Source: Bacteroidaceae bacterium
GTDB taxonomy: Bacteria > Bacteroidota > Bacteroidia > Bacteroidales > Bacteroidaceae
Direction of reading: 5' to 3'
Length of the DNA stretch: 53,285 nucleotides
Assembly (NCBI GenBank): GCA_902362595.1
Contig: CABIXF010000027.1
Span: forward strand, 1-53,285
In this document: piece after piece, positions 17,581 to 25,847 of the stretch
Layout: every line of letters starts with the position of its first letter
Position numbering within the stretch: position 1 is the stretch's first letter
Made by a program: the position numbers and the translations under genes
The notes under the pieces: model-generated
What the model was told of the DNA's origin: nothing
Databases searched by the model: none
Seen by the model: the letters and a program-made list of their open reading frames with translations, nothing else

Positions 17581-18393
17581 ATGGAGAATTCAATGAAATT
17601 AATCATGTTGGGTACGGGAAATGCTGCCGTAGTGAACTGTTACAATACGTGTTTCGCACTTTGTCGAGGAGAAAATTTTTTTCTGGTGGATGCGGGAGGA
17701 GGCAACGGTATCTTGCAGCAGCTTCAGAAAGCCCATATACCTTTGAATGGGATTCATGAGATTTTTGTAACGCATGCCCATACCGATCATATTTTAGGAG
17801 TGATTTGGATGATTCGTGTGGTGGCACAGGCCATGCAGAAAGGAGAGTACGAAGGAAAATTACGTGTGTACGGCCATGACAAGGTGGTGAAGGTGCTCGA
17901 CTGGATTTGTCGGATGACTTTACCGAAAAAGATTGTAGTCCGCTTGGGAGAGGACATTCTGTTGTGTGAAGTAGAGAATGGAGGAAAATTTCAGGCCATT
18001 GGTCTGGAGGTAGAATGCTTTGATATTGCTTCTACAAAAGAAAAGCAGTTTGGTTTTCGTACTTGTTTGCCCGACGGACAGTCGCTGGTCTGTCTGGGCG
18101 ACGAACCCTACAATGAATGTAACCGGCATTATGTCGAAGAAGCCGACTGGTTGTTGTGTGAGGCCTTCTGTTTGTATGAAGACCGGGAGCGTTTTAAGCC
18201 TTACGAGAAACATCACAGCACGGCACTTGATGCCGGACGGCTGGCAGCCCAACTGGGTGTGAAAAAACAGCTGTTGTATCATACGGAGGATAAAACGCTT
18301 GCTACTCGAAAAGAACGTTATACGGCAGAAGCTGCTTCACAGTTTAGCGGGAAGGTATATGTGCCGGATGATTTAGAGGAGATTATATTATAG
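17581..18393 (+). CDS. MBL-fold metallohydrolase, RNase Z-like
   Basis: 270 residues of the metallo-beta-lactamase fold. After MKLIMLGTGNAAVVNCYNT comes FLVDAGGGNG and then the metal-binding HAHTDH (H65, H67, D69, H70). CLGDEPYNE near 185 and a late HHSTALDAG (about residue 222) supply further ligands, and H246 in YHTEDK fits the last one. The order and the short early GTGNA segment resemble RNase Z/ElaC-like and beta-CASP-free hydrolases, but the length and sequence do not let me decide between tRNA 3' processing and a small-molecule ester or phosphodiester hydrolase. AGAGGAAATAATT before ATG 17581 is a plausible ribosome site. Alone on its transcript, ended by a shared terminator. Confidence 0.85.
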   Translation: MENSMKLIMLGTGNAAVVNCYNTCFALCRGENFFLVDAGGGNGILQQLQKAHIPLNGIHEIFVTHAHTDHILGVIWMIRVVAQAMQKGEYEGKLRVYGHDKVVKVLDWICRMTLPKKIVVRLGEDILLCEVENGGKFQAIGLEVECFDIASTKEKQFGFRTCLPDGQSLVCLGDEPYNECNRHYVEEADWLLCEAFCLYEDRERFKPYEKHHSTALDAGRLAAQLGVKKQLLYHTEDKTLATRKERYTAEAASQFSGKVYVPDDLEEIIL

Positions 18394-18496
18394 GGCAGTA
18401 AGAGAGTGTTGTTTGTTTGAGGGCAATTACTGCGGAATAGTAAGCGAGTTTTCGTGGCCAGTTTGGAAGTCGTTATAAAAGGAAGGTTTACTGAAA

Positions 18497-18538
18497 TAAA
18501 AAAGCCGCTCCAGTAGTAAGTCTGGAACGGCTTTTTTT
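18497..18538. terminator. Bidirectional terminator between MBL gene and nuclease block
   Basis: AAAAAAGCCGCTCCAG (18498-18513) pairs with CTGGAACGGCTTTTTT (18522-18537) with a single C-A mismatch. A-run and T-run flanks serve both convergent genes. Confidence 0.9.
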
Positions 18539-18550
18539 ATGGTAAATATT

Positions 18551-19591
18551 TTATTTCATTATCTTGACAAAGTAAGTCAGAGTAGGAAGATGGTCACTGA
18601 AACCGTTTTGGAAAGTTGTACCAGAGAAGGTTCGGAGCGGATAGCCTTTGTATTTTCCTTCCTGTTGGATAAGGAAAGGACGGTTGAATACTTCGCTTTT
18701 CCAGAACTTCAGTGTAGTACGGTCTTTTCCAATAAGGTTGCCGGATATTATCTGCTGATCGAACAGATTCCACTGATTCTGATAGCAAAGAGAGCCGATA
18801 CCTTGGTCGTATAGTTTCCATGTGGCATTGTAATATCCGTTAGCTTTTACTTTCTTGATATCTTTTTTGGCACCCAGTACCTCACTGCAACTTTTGTTAT
18901 ATGGGTCATCGTTCAAGTCACCCACAATCAGCACCTTGGCTTCCGGATTCTGTGCATGGATGGAATCACCGATATGCTTCACGATGCTGGCTGCAAATTC
19001 TCTTAGCGGAGAGGAGGCAGCACCGCCGTAGCGTGAAGGCCAGTGATTGACAATCAGGTGGAAGGGTTCTCCTGCCAAGATACCGCTTACCAACAAGATA
19101 TCACGGGTCTTGTAGTTGGGCATATCCGGTTTGTGGAAGGGATAAGTACGTGCGTCAATTAGCTTAAACAATTTTGGGTTGTATAATGCTGCTACGTCGA
19201 TACCTCTGTGGTCGGGTGACTCAAAGTGTACGATTTCATATCCCATTCCATCGATAGGAGTTGTGTGGGTCAAGTCTTCCAATACCTTTCGGTTTTCTAC
19301 TTCAGCCACGCCGATGATGGCAGGACCAGCCGGGCAATAATCTTTTCCTAGCTGAGAAATCACTTTGGCAATGTTCTGTAATTTTTGTTCATACTTGGAC
19401 TGAGTCCATTCATATTTTCCTTCAGGTGTGAAATCATCGTCACCTTTATTGTTGGGGTCGTCAATTGTGTCCCAAAGATTTTCCAAGTTATAGAATGCGG
19501 CTGCATATACTCCCAGTCTGTCTTGTGCAGACAGACGGAGAGTATACACACAAGCGATGAACAAAGTGAAAATGAGTAATCGTTTATTCAT
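18551..19591 (-). CDS. Secreted endonuclease/exonuclease/phosphatase (EEP) family protein
   Basis: 346 residues with a signal peptide ending near LRLSAQD. The EEP fold is complete: FYNLENL (N35, E37), the metal ligand in VAEVEN (E97), HRGIDVAALY (128-137), NHWPSR (182-187), GDLNDDP (224-230) and the terminal SDHLP (332-336) with the catalytic Asp-His. The family covers DNase I-like nucleases and several phosphodiesterases; the NLENLWD opening is what is seen in ExeM/NucH-type extracellular nucleases. It is the last gene of a five-gene minus-strand block, 18 nt after the DUF5689 gene, with a terminator just beyond. Likely periplasmic or secreted nucleic-acid cleavage (inference). Confidence 0.9.
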   Translation of the reverse strand: MNKRLLIFTLFIACVYTLRLSAQDRLGVYAAAFYNLENLWDTIDDPNNKGDDDFTPEGKYEWTQSKYEQKLQNIAKVISQLGKDYCPAGPAIIGVAEVENRKVLEDLTHTTPIDGMGYEIVHFESPDHRGIDVAALYNPKLFKLIDARTYPFHKPDMPNYKTRDILLVSGILAGEPFHLIVNHWPSRYGGAASSPLREFAASIVKHIGDSIHAQNPEAKVLIVGDLNDDPYNKSCSEVLGAKKDIKKVKANGYYNATWKLYDQGIGSLCYQNQWNLFDQQIISGNLIGKDRTTLKFWKSEVFNRPFLIQQEGKYKGYPLRTFSGTTFQNGFSDHLPTLTYFVKIMK

Positions 19592-19609
19592 AACTTCTGT
19601 TGTTTGGTA

Positions 19610-21004
19610 TTAATGCTCGGGTGTGGGTTCAATGGTGGTTCCTTCTTCGTTGCCGGAGGTGCTGCTACCTGGAACATAGAGTTTTACATTGTATAGGCGC
19701 AATCCATAGGCGTTGTCAGTAGTTGTGCAATAGAATTCCAAGGTCGTATTGTCGGATACTGTGACATTTTCGATAGTCATCTTGAAAGGAGTGTTTCCTT
19801 GCTTGGCATCGCCTGTAACTTCTTTGCTCGGGATACTCAACTCTTGTCCGTTGCATTTGACTTTCAGTGTGTTCAAATCCTGTTTCTCACCAGCATTATA
19901 TACGTTAGCGCCTACCTGGTATTCTAATGTTGCAGAGGTATTGCCTTGTGCATTGATACCTTTAATGGCAATAGCTACGTCCTTATTTCCTGGGAACCAA
20001 ACATTGGTAAGGTTGCTGACGATACGAACAGAGGCTTTTTCTTCCGAAGTATTCTCAAACATGCTGGCAGGATTGTCAAATCCTTTATAATCGCTGAGGT
20101 AAGGCCAGTAGTTCCCGCTCTTTTCAGGAGTTCCAAAAGATTCCTGGAATAGCACTTTTTCGCTGCTGGGTGTTTGTTCTCCTCCTTCATTACCACCTTC
20201 TTCACTGCTTCCAGTAAAGTCGCTGACATCGCTGGCAGTGCGTAGCGTGAGCTGCCATGTACCTCTGAATCGTCCTAAAATACCTGTTACGTTACCTTTT
20301 CCTGTTGGCAGTTTGTTGCCAGCAAAGCTGGCATAGTTGCTGGTACGAATCATGAGTGTATTTCCATGGCTGTCGGTAATGTTTTCTTCACCATAACCGC
20401 TTTCAGGAGCGAAGATTCCAGTTCCTCCGTTTTGGAAAGTTACTCCAGTAAATTGAATCAGTTTGAATTTGTATGCATCAGGGTTTGTATTGATGGTGCT
20501 GATGTCATCGATTACAAGAGGTTTTGCATTTTCGGGATTAGCCCATCCGTCTTTACTTACGTGTTTCTCAAAATCTTCCCATGGAGTTCGATACAAATAG
20601 CCTTGCGGGTGACCCAATTGCTGTTCGTCACCATATACGGAGATGCTCAGTCCGTTCAGGTCTACATAAACGGTCTGACCTACCGGGTAGTAATTGTATA
20701 CACTGCTTTGGTCTACTTCCATTTCAATGGCACCCGTTTCATCCTGCAGGTAGATTTTCTTGAAGATGTTTCCCGATTCATCGTTGCCGGTGATTACTGC
20801 TTTCAGTACCTGATCTTGCGAAATGATGACAGGAGTGTCTTCAGTAGCCGCAGCCGTTTGTGTGCGAAGTTCGGAAATCGTAATATTAGCTGACGGGCCT
20901 GTATATTCAGGTTCTGTCAGGAGAGGAGCGTCGTAGTCTCGTTCACAGGCAAAAAGAGCGAGTGAAGCAATGAGTGGCAGACTGATATTTTTTAAGAGTT
21001 TCAT
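19610..21004 (-). CDS. DUF5689 (OB-fold-like) lipoprotein
   Basis: 464 residues with a lipobox LFAC near residue 19, then ERDYD: acidic residues next to the lipidated Cys, as in Bacteroidota surface-export signals. Residues about 38-225 are a DUF5689 region. Its VLKAVITGNDESGNIFKKI / LQDETGAIEMEVDQS / YPVGQTVYVDLNGLSI series looks like the OB folds of YhcR/NucH-type nucleases. A Gly/Glu linker (about 235-250) leads to a C-terminal beta-sandwich-like region starting LFQESFGTPEKSG. No catalytic residues are evident, so nucleic-acid or glycan binding is the likely role. It sits between the TonB receptor and the EEP gene with short gaps (28 and 18 nt). Confidence 0.82.
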   Translation of the reverse strand: MKLLKNISLPLIASLALFACERDYDAPLLTEPEYTGPSANITISELRTQTAAATEDTPVIISQDQVLKAVITGNDESGNIFKKIYLQDETGAIEMEVDQSSVYNYYPVGQTVYVDLNGLSISVYGDEQQLGHPQGYLYRTPWEDFEKHVSKDGWANPENAKPLVIDDISTINTNPDAYKFKLIQFTGVTFQNGGTGIFAPESGYGEENITDSHGNTLMIRTSNYASFAGNKLPTGKGNVTGILGRFRGTWQLTLRTASDVSDFTGSSEEGGNEGGEQTPSSEKVLFQESFGTPEKSGNYWPYLSDYKGFDNPASMFENTSEEKASVRIVSNLTNVWFPGNKDVAIAIKGINAQGNTSATLEYQVGANVYNAGEKQDLNTLKVKCNGQELSIPSKEVTGDAKQGNTPFKMTIENVTVSDNTTLEFYCTTTDNAYGLRLYNVKLYVPGSSTSGNEEGTTIEPTPEH

Positions 21005-21032
21005 ATATTCTGAGTTTTATGTAAGTTATTGA

Positions 21033-23750
21033 TTAAAAACGGTAGCTGACATTCAAGAAGCAGTTGATTCCCTGCATGTAATAGTATTTTCCTCCAAAGC
21101 GTTCCGGATGTTCAAGGTCGAAACGGCCTTGTTCATATCCTCCAGTACAAATGTCTTTTTTATTCAGTACATTGTTTAGAGAGAGATTAAAGTTGATAGA
21201 CTGTTTTCCAGGTAGATAAAAGATTTTTCCTACAGATAAATCCAGTGTATAGGCTGCTGGGAAACGTTCTTGTGTAGTCAGTTGTTTGAAAGCATCGTAG
21301 TATTGGTTATACGGTGTGACAGAAGTGTAACTTGATGCCAAGCGGCGGAGTGGTGCTGCTTCAATGTAATTGCGTGCAAATCCATTCAGGTTGGCTCCCA
21401 GGAACCAATAGTTGATGAAGTAACGAATTCCGAATGTACCGGCTATTTGTGGAACTCCACCCACATATACATCTTTCATGTATACTTTTTCTTGTGCGAC
21501 AATTTTTCCGTTTTCTGAATTCTTTATACCGTCCGGATTATTGCTATAGTAATATTCACCCACGGTGCCGGCCAAGTCAAAGCTCCAGTGGTCATCTACT
21601 TTATAAGTAGCTCCCAGTTCAACTCCTCTGTGGATCCGATTCACTCCATAAAGCACGTGGTTGATGAATGTTCCTTCAATGCCATCGTAGTAGCTGCTAC
21701 GTTCCATCTGGTCGTAGAAATTGGTTTGGAATACTCCGATACGTCCGGCCAGGTGAGGAGTAGAGAAGATGTAGTTGATATCAGCAGAGAGAATGCGTCC
21801 GCTCTTCATATTATCGATTGTACGGTCGGTGATACGTGGTGATACGTACGCTTCGTTGGGCAGAGGAGCTTCGCTTCCGTAGCTGATATTGGCATTGATC
21901 ATGTGACGTCCGTTGAATTTATAGGTCAATCCTCCTTTTACTGTCAGGTCGGTAAACTGGTGGCGTGCACCTTTTCCGAAGGAGCTGTCAGGATAACGTC
22001 CGTTACGCATTTTACCGTCACGCTGGAAACTGGTATAAGTCAGTTTCATACCATAATAGTAGTCCCAATAACGTGAATGATACTGGTTAACTACCCATGC
22101 GTTCAATGAGTAAATGTTCAGGTTGTAGTTGTAACCGAAGATGCCATCCTCATACACCTTTCTTTGTGGACGGTTCAAGTCATTTTGTATTTTATCCGGG
22201 TCTCCGGAGAAATCCTGTTCTGCAAACTTGTCGATGTCCAATACGTATTCGGCTCCCAAGAGGTCGTTTACGGTTTTAAATTGGCGTGACTGGGTATATC
22301 TTGCCCCTATGCCAGCCGTAATGTCAAAGTGTCGGCTCATGTGTGCATTCAGGGTAGAGTTGAATGAGGTTTCCAATAAATCACTGCGGCGTTCTTCTAC
22401 CATGTAGACAGCAGCTCCATTGCCATTACGGATATTGTTGGCATTAGCCAGGTACAAGTCATTCCAGTTAATCTGAGTAAAATCCGTTTGATTGCTGCTC
22501 CATAAGGCTTTGTATCTAGCCTGTGTTTCCTCGTTTTCGAAATATGACGGCAAATAACGGTAATAATCCGGTCGTGGGTCTGGGGCATTATACCAGTTCA
22601 ATGCTGTATTTCCATAACGGGCATAGTGTGCTCCTACGCCTGTGGTCAGCGTCATGTTGTCATTGATTTTCCAAATGTGTGAAATAATAGCTGTCGGGTC
22701 GAAGGCCGTTACCACCTTGGCATTTCTTTTCTTTCCGTTCTGATATCCCCAGTTCGGGTTATAAAGGTAGTTTCCTGTCAGTTCATATACTTCACGGTAG
22801 GAACTTCCTTGCTGTCCGCGTTGTACAGGCGAAACGAAAGCCACCATAGACAGGCTGTGCTTTCCACCCAGCCATTGCTTTTCGGCAGAAAAAGCGAAAG
22901 AAACATTCTTGTAGAATGTACCATCGATATTACCTTCATTGGAATAACGTCCACCGATGGAAGTTGTGAACGCCCATCCGTTGTCTTTTAATCCGGTAGA
23001 ATAGGTAAACATACCCCGGAGATAATAATTTCGGTTCGTGTAGCTTAAAGTTAACTTTCCACCTGGAGTGTAAGTACTAGCCCGCATGTTGATGTTTTCG
23101 GTCCCTCCCAGTTCTCCAAAAGTAAAAGAAGAAGGTGCGGTGAAGTTTGTCACGTCTCCGTTGCGGGTCATATCGTTCAACGCTCCCACTGATGCATAAT
23201 TGAAGACACCTCGGTTTTGGTCGTTGAATTCTACTCCGTTGATGTATTTCACTTCTTGTGTGCTGTTGTAGCCGCGTGGAGAAAAACGGGCTGGTGACAG
23301 TTGATAAGCCGCCTTGTTCAGGAAAATATCGTTAGATAAAATAACGGTAGAACTTACATCCTGGCCGGAAGTTTCTACATCATCGTCTACCATGCCTGCA
23401 TCAATGATACCAATCATGGATACATCTTCGTTGGCGTTCAGTTCAGTTACTCGGATAGGTTTTAGTTCAGTTACGCCTAAGTCTTCTACTTCAATGGATA
23501 CACTCTTGGGCGTAATCATTACGGAGTTAAGCTGAATGACGTATTTTCCCGGCTTGATGTCCCGGATGGTAAAGTTTCCATCCGCGTCGGTTCTAACTTG
23601 ACGGTTTTGTCCTTTTACCGTCACGATGACTCCGGGAACGGGGTCATTGCTTACTGCTCCGATCACACTTCCTTTCACGTTCACATTTCCTTGTGCAAAG
23701 GCAAGGTAAGGAAGGAAGAATGCCATGAAGAACAGTAATTTGTGTTTCAT
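21033..23750 (-). CDS. TonB-dependent outer-membrane receptor
   Basis: 905 residues with a signal peptide ending LAFAQG. Residues about 22-110 are a carboxypeptidase-regulatory-like beta-sandwich (VKGSVIGAVSNDPVPGVIVTVKG, DADGNFTIRDIKPGKY). A plug domain follows (about 125-240; RFSPRGYNSTQEVKYINGV). The rest is a 22-strand barrel rich in aromatic girdle residues, ending in aromatic Phe (LNVSYRF). No SusD-like partner gene is adjacent, so it is not a classical polysaccharide locus; its neighbours are nucleases. I infer import of nucleic-acid fragments or nucleotides, but metal or another ligand is possible. A tonB gene is present at 50447. The start lies just after a 19-bp hairpin. Confidence 0.92.
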   Translation of the reverse strand: MKHKLLFFMAFFLPYLAFAQGNVNVKGSVIGAVSNDPVPGVIVTVKGQNRQVRTDADGNFTIRDIKPGKYVIQLNSVMITPKSVSIEVEDLGVTELKPIRVTELNANEDVSMIGIIDAGMVDDDVETSGQDVSSTVILSNDIFLNKAAYQLSPARFSPRGYNSTQEVKYINGVEFNDQNRGVFNYASVGALNDMTRNGDVTNFTAPSSFTFGELGGTENINMRASTYTPGGKLTLSYTNRNYYLRGMFTYSTGLKDNGWAFTTSIGGRYSNEGNIDGTFYKNVSFAFSAEKQWLGGKHSLSMVAFVSPVQRGQQGSSYREVYELTGNYLYNPNWGYQNGKKRNAKVVTAFDPTAIISHIWKINDNMTLTTGVGAHYARYGNTALNWYNAPDPRPDYYRYLPSYFENEETQARYKALWSSNQTDFTQINWNDLYLANANNIRNGNGAAVYMVEERRSDLLETSFNSTLNAHMSRHFDITAGIGARYTQSRQFKTVNDLLGAEYVLDIDKFAEQDFSGDPDKIQNDLNRPQRKVYEDGIFGYNYNLNIYSLNAWVVNQYHSRYWDYYYGMKLTYTSFQRDGKMRNGRYPDSSFGKGARHQFTDLTVKGGLTYKFNGRHMINANISYGSEAPLPNEAYVSPRITDRTIDNMKSGRILSADINYIFSTPHLAGRIGVFQTNFYDQMERSSYYDGIEGTFINHVLYGVNRIHRGVELGATYKVDDHWSFDLAGTVGEYYYSNNPDGIKNSENGKIVAQEKVYMKDVYVGGVPQIAGTFGIRYFINYWFLGANLNGFARNYIEAAPLRRLASSYTSVTPYNQYYDAFKQLTTQERFPAAYTLDLSVGKIFYLPGKQSINFNLSLNNVLNKKDICTGGYEQGRFDLEHPERFGGKYYYMQGINCFLNVSYRF

Positions 23751-23790
23751 AAAAAATTAATTGTTAGTTTAGTGTAATTTATAAGGGGTT

Positions 23791-23838
23791 AAAAGAGAAC
23801 ATGAAAAAGTTTTATAAAGCTTTTTCATGTTCTCTTTT
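23791..23838 (-). other. Perfect 19-bp stem-loop between lipoprotein and receptor genes
   Basis: Bases 23791-23809 and 23820-23838 are perfect reverse complements around a 10-nt loop. On the minus strand it lies 23 nt after the lamin-tail lipoprotein stop and 40 nt before the receptor start. The stem ends CTCTTTT and is followed by AACC, so termination would be partial. It may set a higher level of the two upstream lipoproteins than of the receptor, or it may end one operon. I saw no TAnnTTTG box between it and the receptor gene. Confidence 0.65.
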
Positions 23839-23861
23839 TAGAGGAATTCAAAATGAAAATA

Positions 23862-25817
23862 TTAGTCCATAGTGTGATTTCCTAATCCACTCACATCATC
23901 TTTGGAAAGAGTTTCCCATTGAGATGCATTATACGTAGAAGAAGGCGCTGTCACATTAGACTTTCTACGTAAAGTCACATCTTTAGCAAAATCAGCGCTA
24001 CCGCCATTAAATGTTCCAATAATATCGATAAGGACTCCATTTTTGAATAAACCAACCGGGTCGTTTCCATTGAAATTGATTGCGTTGCAAACAGTAGCTT
24101 CTCCTGGGTAAATTGTAGCGTTACTATTTTTGTAAACTATGGTTGATTTTGCTGCAATGGTTCCAGATAGTTCGCTATAATTTGAATATCCTGTGCCATC
24201 TTTACTCCACGATGCTCCTCCATTTGTATTTAAATCAATTGCATAAGCAGACAAATCGATTACTTCGTTAGTCGGATTATAGATTTCAATGTATTTGTTG
24301 TTGCTTGACCCTTCTACATATTCAGAAATAAATAAGTCTGCATTTCCAGTTTCCGTCCCTGGTTCTGGATCCGGTTCTGGTGTAACTGTTCCGCCACCTT
24401 CTCCGTTGGCAATGACTTTCACATCATAAACTTCCCATGTAGCTGCAGCCGCAGTTGTACTTACATACTTGAAGGCAAACTTGATTTTTTTGCCAGTATA
24501 AGCAGATAAGTCTATATTTCCTGAAGAAACTTTATCCCAGTTGTTTCCAGCAGGGTAGTTTGGAATCGCTACTTGTTGCCAGTTCTCTGTAGATGTTTCG
24601 GTAACCCATAAGGTCTGTTGAGTTTTCATATCACCTGCATGGTTAATGATATGCATGAAACTCAGGGTGGCAGTAGTAGCGGTAGACAAATCTACTTCTG
24701 GAGAAATCAACCAGCTTTCTGATGCTTTGGCACCACTGATAAATGCACTGGCTTTCATATAGTAATAAGGAGTTCCTCCTGTGGTTGTTCCTGCGTCATG
24801 TTTCCAAACATAACTTCCTCCTTCCGGAAGTTGTTTATCTTCAATGGTAAAGTTTCCTTGGCTGGTAGCGAATGATTCATCTAATACTACGGTTTCTTTA
24901 CCTGGTTGAACTTCACCATCAAAATCTACATTAATATCTCCACCTGGTTTTTCAGTCCAATCTTCAATGGTTGCTGTACCTACAGTTACTACTGGTTTGC
25001 CATTGTTGATGGACAAGTTGGCGTTGAAGGTAACGTTTTTGCCTTCTTCAAAGATTGAAGCATCAGTTAGGGTATAAGTGTATGATTTACCTGCGAGGTT
25101 GAATTTCAAAGTCACAGCAGTCTGATCGGTAGAGGCTGCGGTTGGGAGAATGATTGCAGTGGCGGTTGTACCTTCTGCATTCACATTCATGGCCACGTCT
25201 TTCTGGTTGGTGCCAGCGGTAGCAGTCAACGTTCCATTGCCTAAATTGAATTCTCCTTCTGTACTGATTCCGTTCATGTCGATAGTCAGTCCGTTCAAAG
25301 TCTCAATTGTGGCGTCTTTTGATACGTTGATGGTCATTTTCGACAATTTGTGAGTAAACGTCAGGCTGATGTTGGAAGATGTGGTTGCTGCTACTCCTTT
25401 AGTTCCGTTAGAGTAAATCAAGTCGATGGCGGCTGGTTTACTTTGGTCTGATACGTTGACTGCAATTTTGTTACCACTTACGCTTGTGGTATAAGGATAG
25501 TATGCAATGAAGTCTACACTTCCACTTTCCGGAAGGTAGATGCCATTGCCCGAAGCTGCTGTCAGTGTACCGTTGGTTTGTGCAATGTACTTCTTGTTTT
25601 GTGCAGTAGCTGCATCAATAGTACCTCCTGCGTTCATCATGTAGATACCTACTTCGTCGTTCGCATTCCAAGTGTTGCCGGATACTCTTGACTGAATGGC
25701 AGTAGTAAAGACGATACCTTCACTTCCGTACCATTCGCTGTTGTCATCGTTGTTTGTACAGCTCACTAGAGCTAGGGTTGATAATGCCCCCATGTACAGT
25801 AAATTCGAGATCTTCAT
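23862..25817 (-). CDS. Fimbrillin-like lipoprotein with choice-of-anchor J and lamin-tail domains
   Basis: 651 residues. A signal peptide with lipobox LVSC (C20) is followed by TNNDD, an acidic stretch that fits a Bacteroidota surface-export signal. Residues about 30-290 match the fimbrillin-like (Mfa-like) fold and share the motif VDFIAYYPY with the next upstream protein. Residues about 310-480 resemble a choice-of-anchor J beta-sandwich (LDESFATSQGNFTIED, SWLISPEVDLS). A Pro/Glu linker then leads to a C-terminal lamin-tail domain at 492-651 (LFISEYVEGSSNNKYIEIYN, DPVGLFKNG, VTLRRKS). Lamin-tail domains accompany EEP catalytic domains in extracellular nucleases. Here it is a separate surface protein with no catalytic motif, possibly for DNA or partner binding. 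Confidence 0.85.
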   Translation of the reverse strand: MKISNLLYMGALSTLALVSCTNNDDNSEWYGSEGIVFTTAIQSRVSGNTWNANDEVGIYMMNAGGTIDAATAQNKKYIAQTNGTLTAASGNGIYLPESGSVDFIAYYPYTTSVSGNKIAVNVSDQSKPAAIDLIYSNGTKGVAATTSSNISLTFTHKLSKMTINVSKDATIETLNGLTIDMNGISTEGEFNLGNGTLTATAGTNQKDVAMNVNAEGTTATAIILPTAASTDQTAVTLKFNLAGKSYTYTLTDASIFEEGKNVTFNANLSINNGKPVVTVGTATIEDWTEKPGGDINVDFDGEVQPGKETVVLDESFATSQGNFTIEDKQLPEGGSYVWKHDAGTTTGGTPYYYMKASAFISGAKASESWLISPEVDLSTATTATLSFMHIINHAGDMKTQQTLWVTETSTENWQQVAIPNYPAGNNWDKVSSGNIDLSAYTGKKIKFAFKYVSTTAAAATWEVYDVKVIANGEGGGTVTPEPDPEPGTETGNADLFISEYVEGSSNNKYIEIYNPTNEVIDLSAYAIDLNTNGGASWSKDGTGYSNYSELSGTIAAKSTIVYKNSNATIYPGEATVCNAINFNGNDPVGLFKNGVLIDIIGTFNGGSADFAKDVTLRRKSNVTAPSSTYNASQWETLSKDDVSGLGNHTMD

Positions 25818-25847
25818 AATTGTATATTTATAAGGAACATGATTAGA

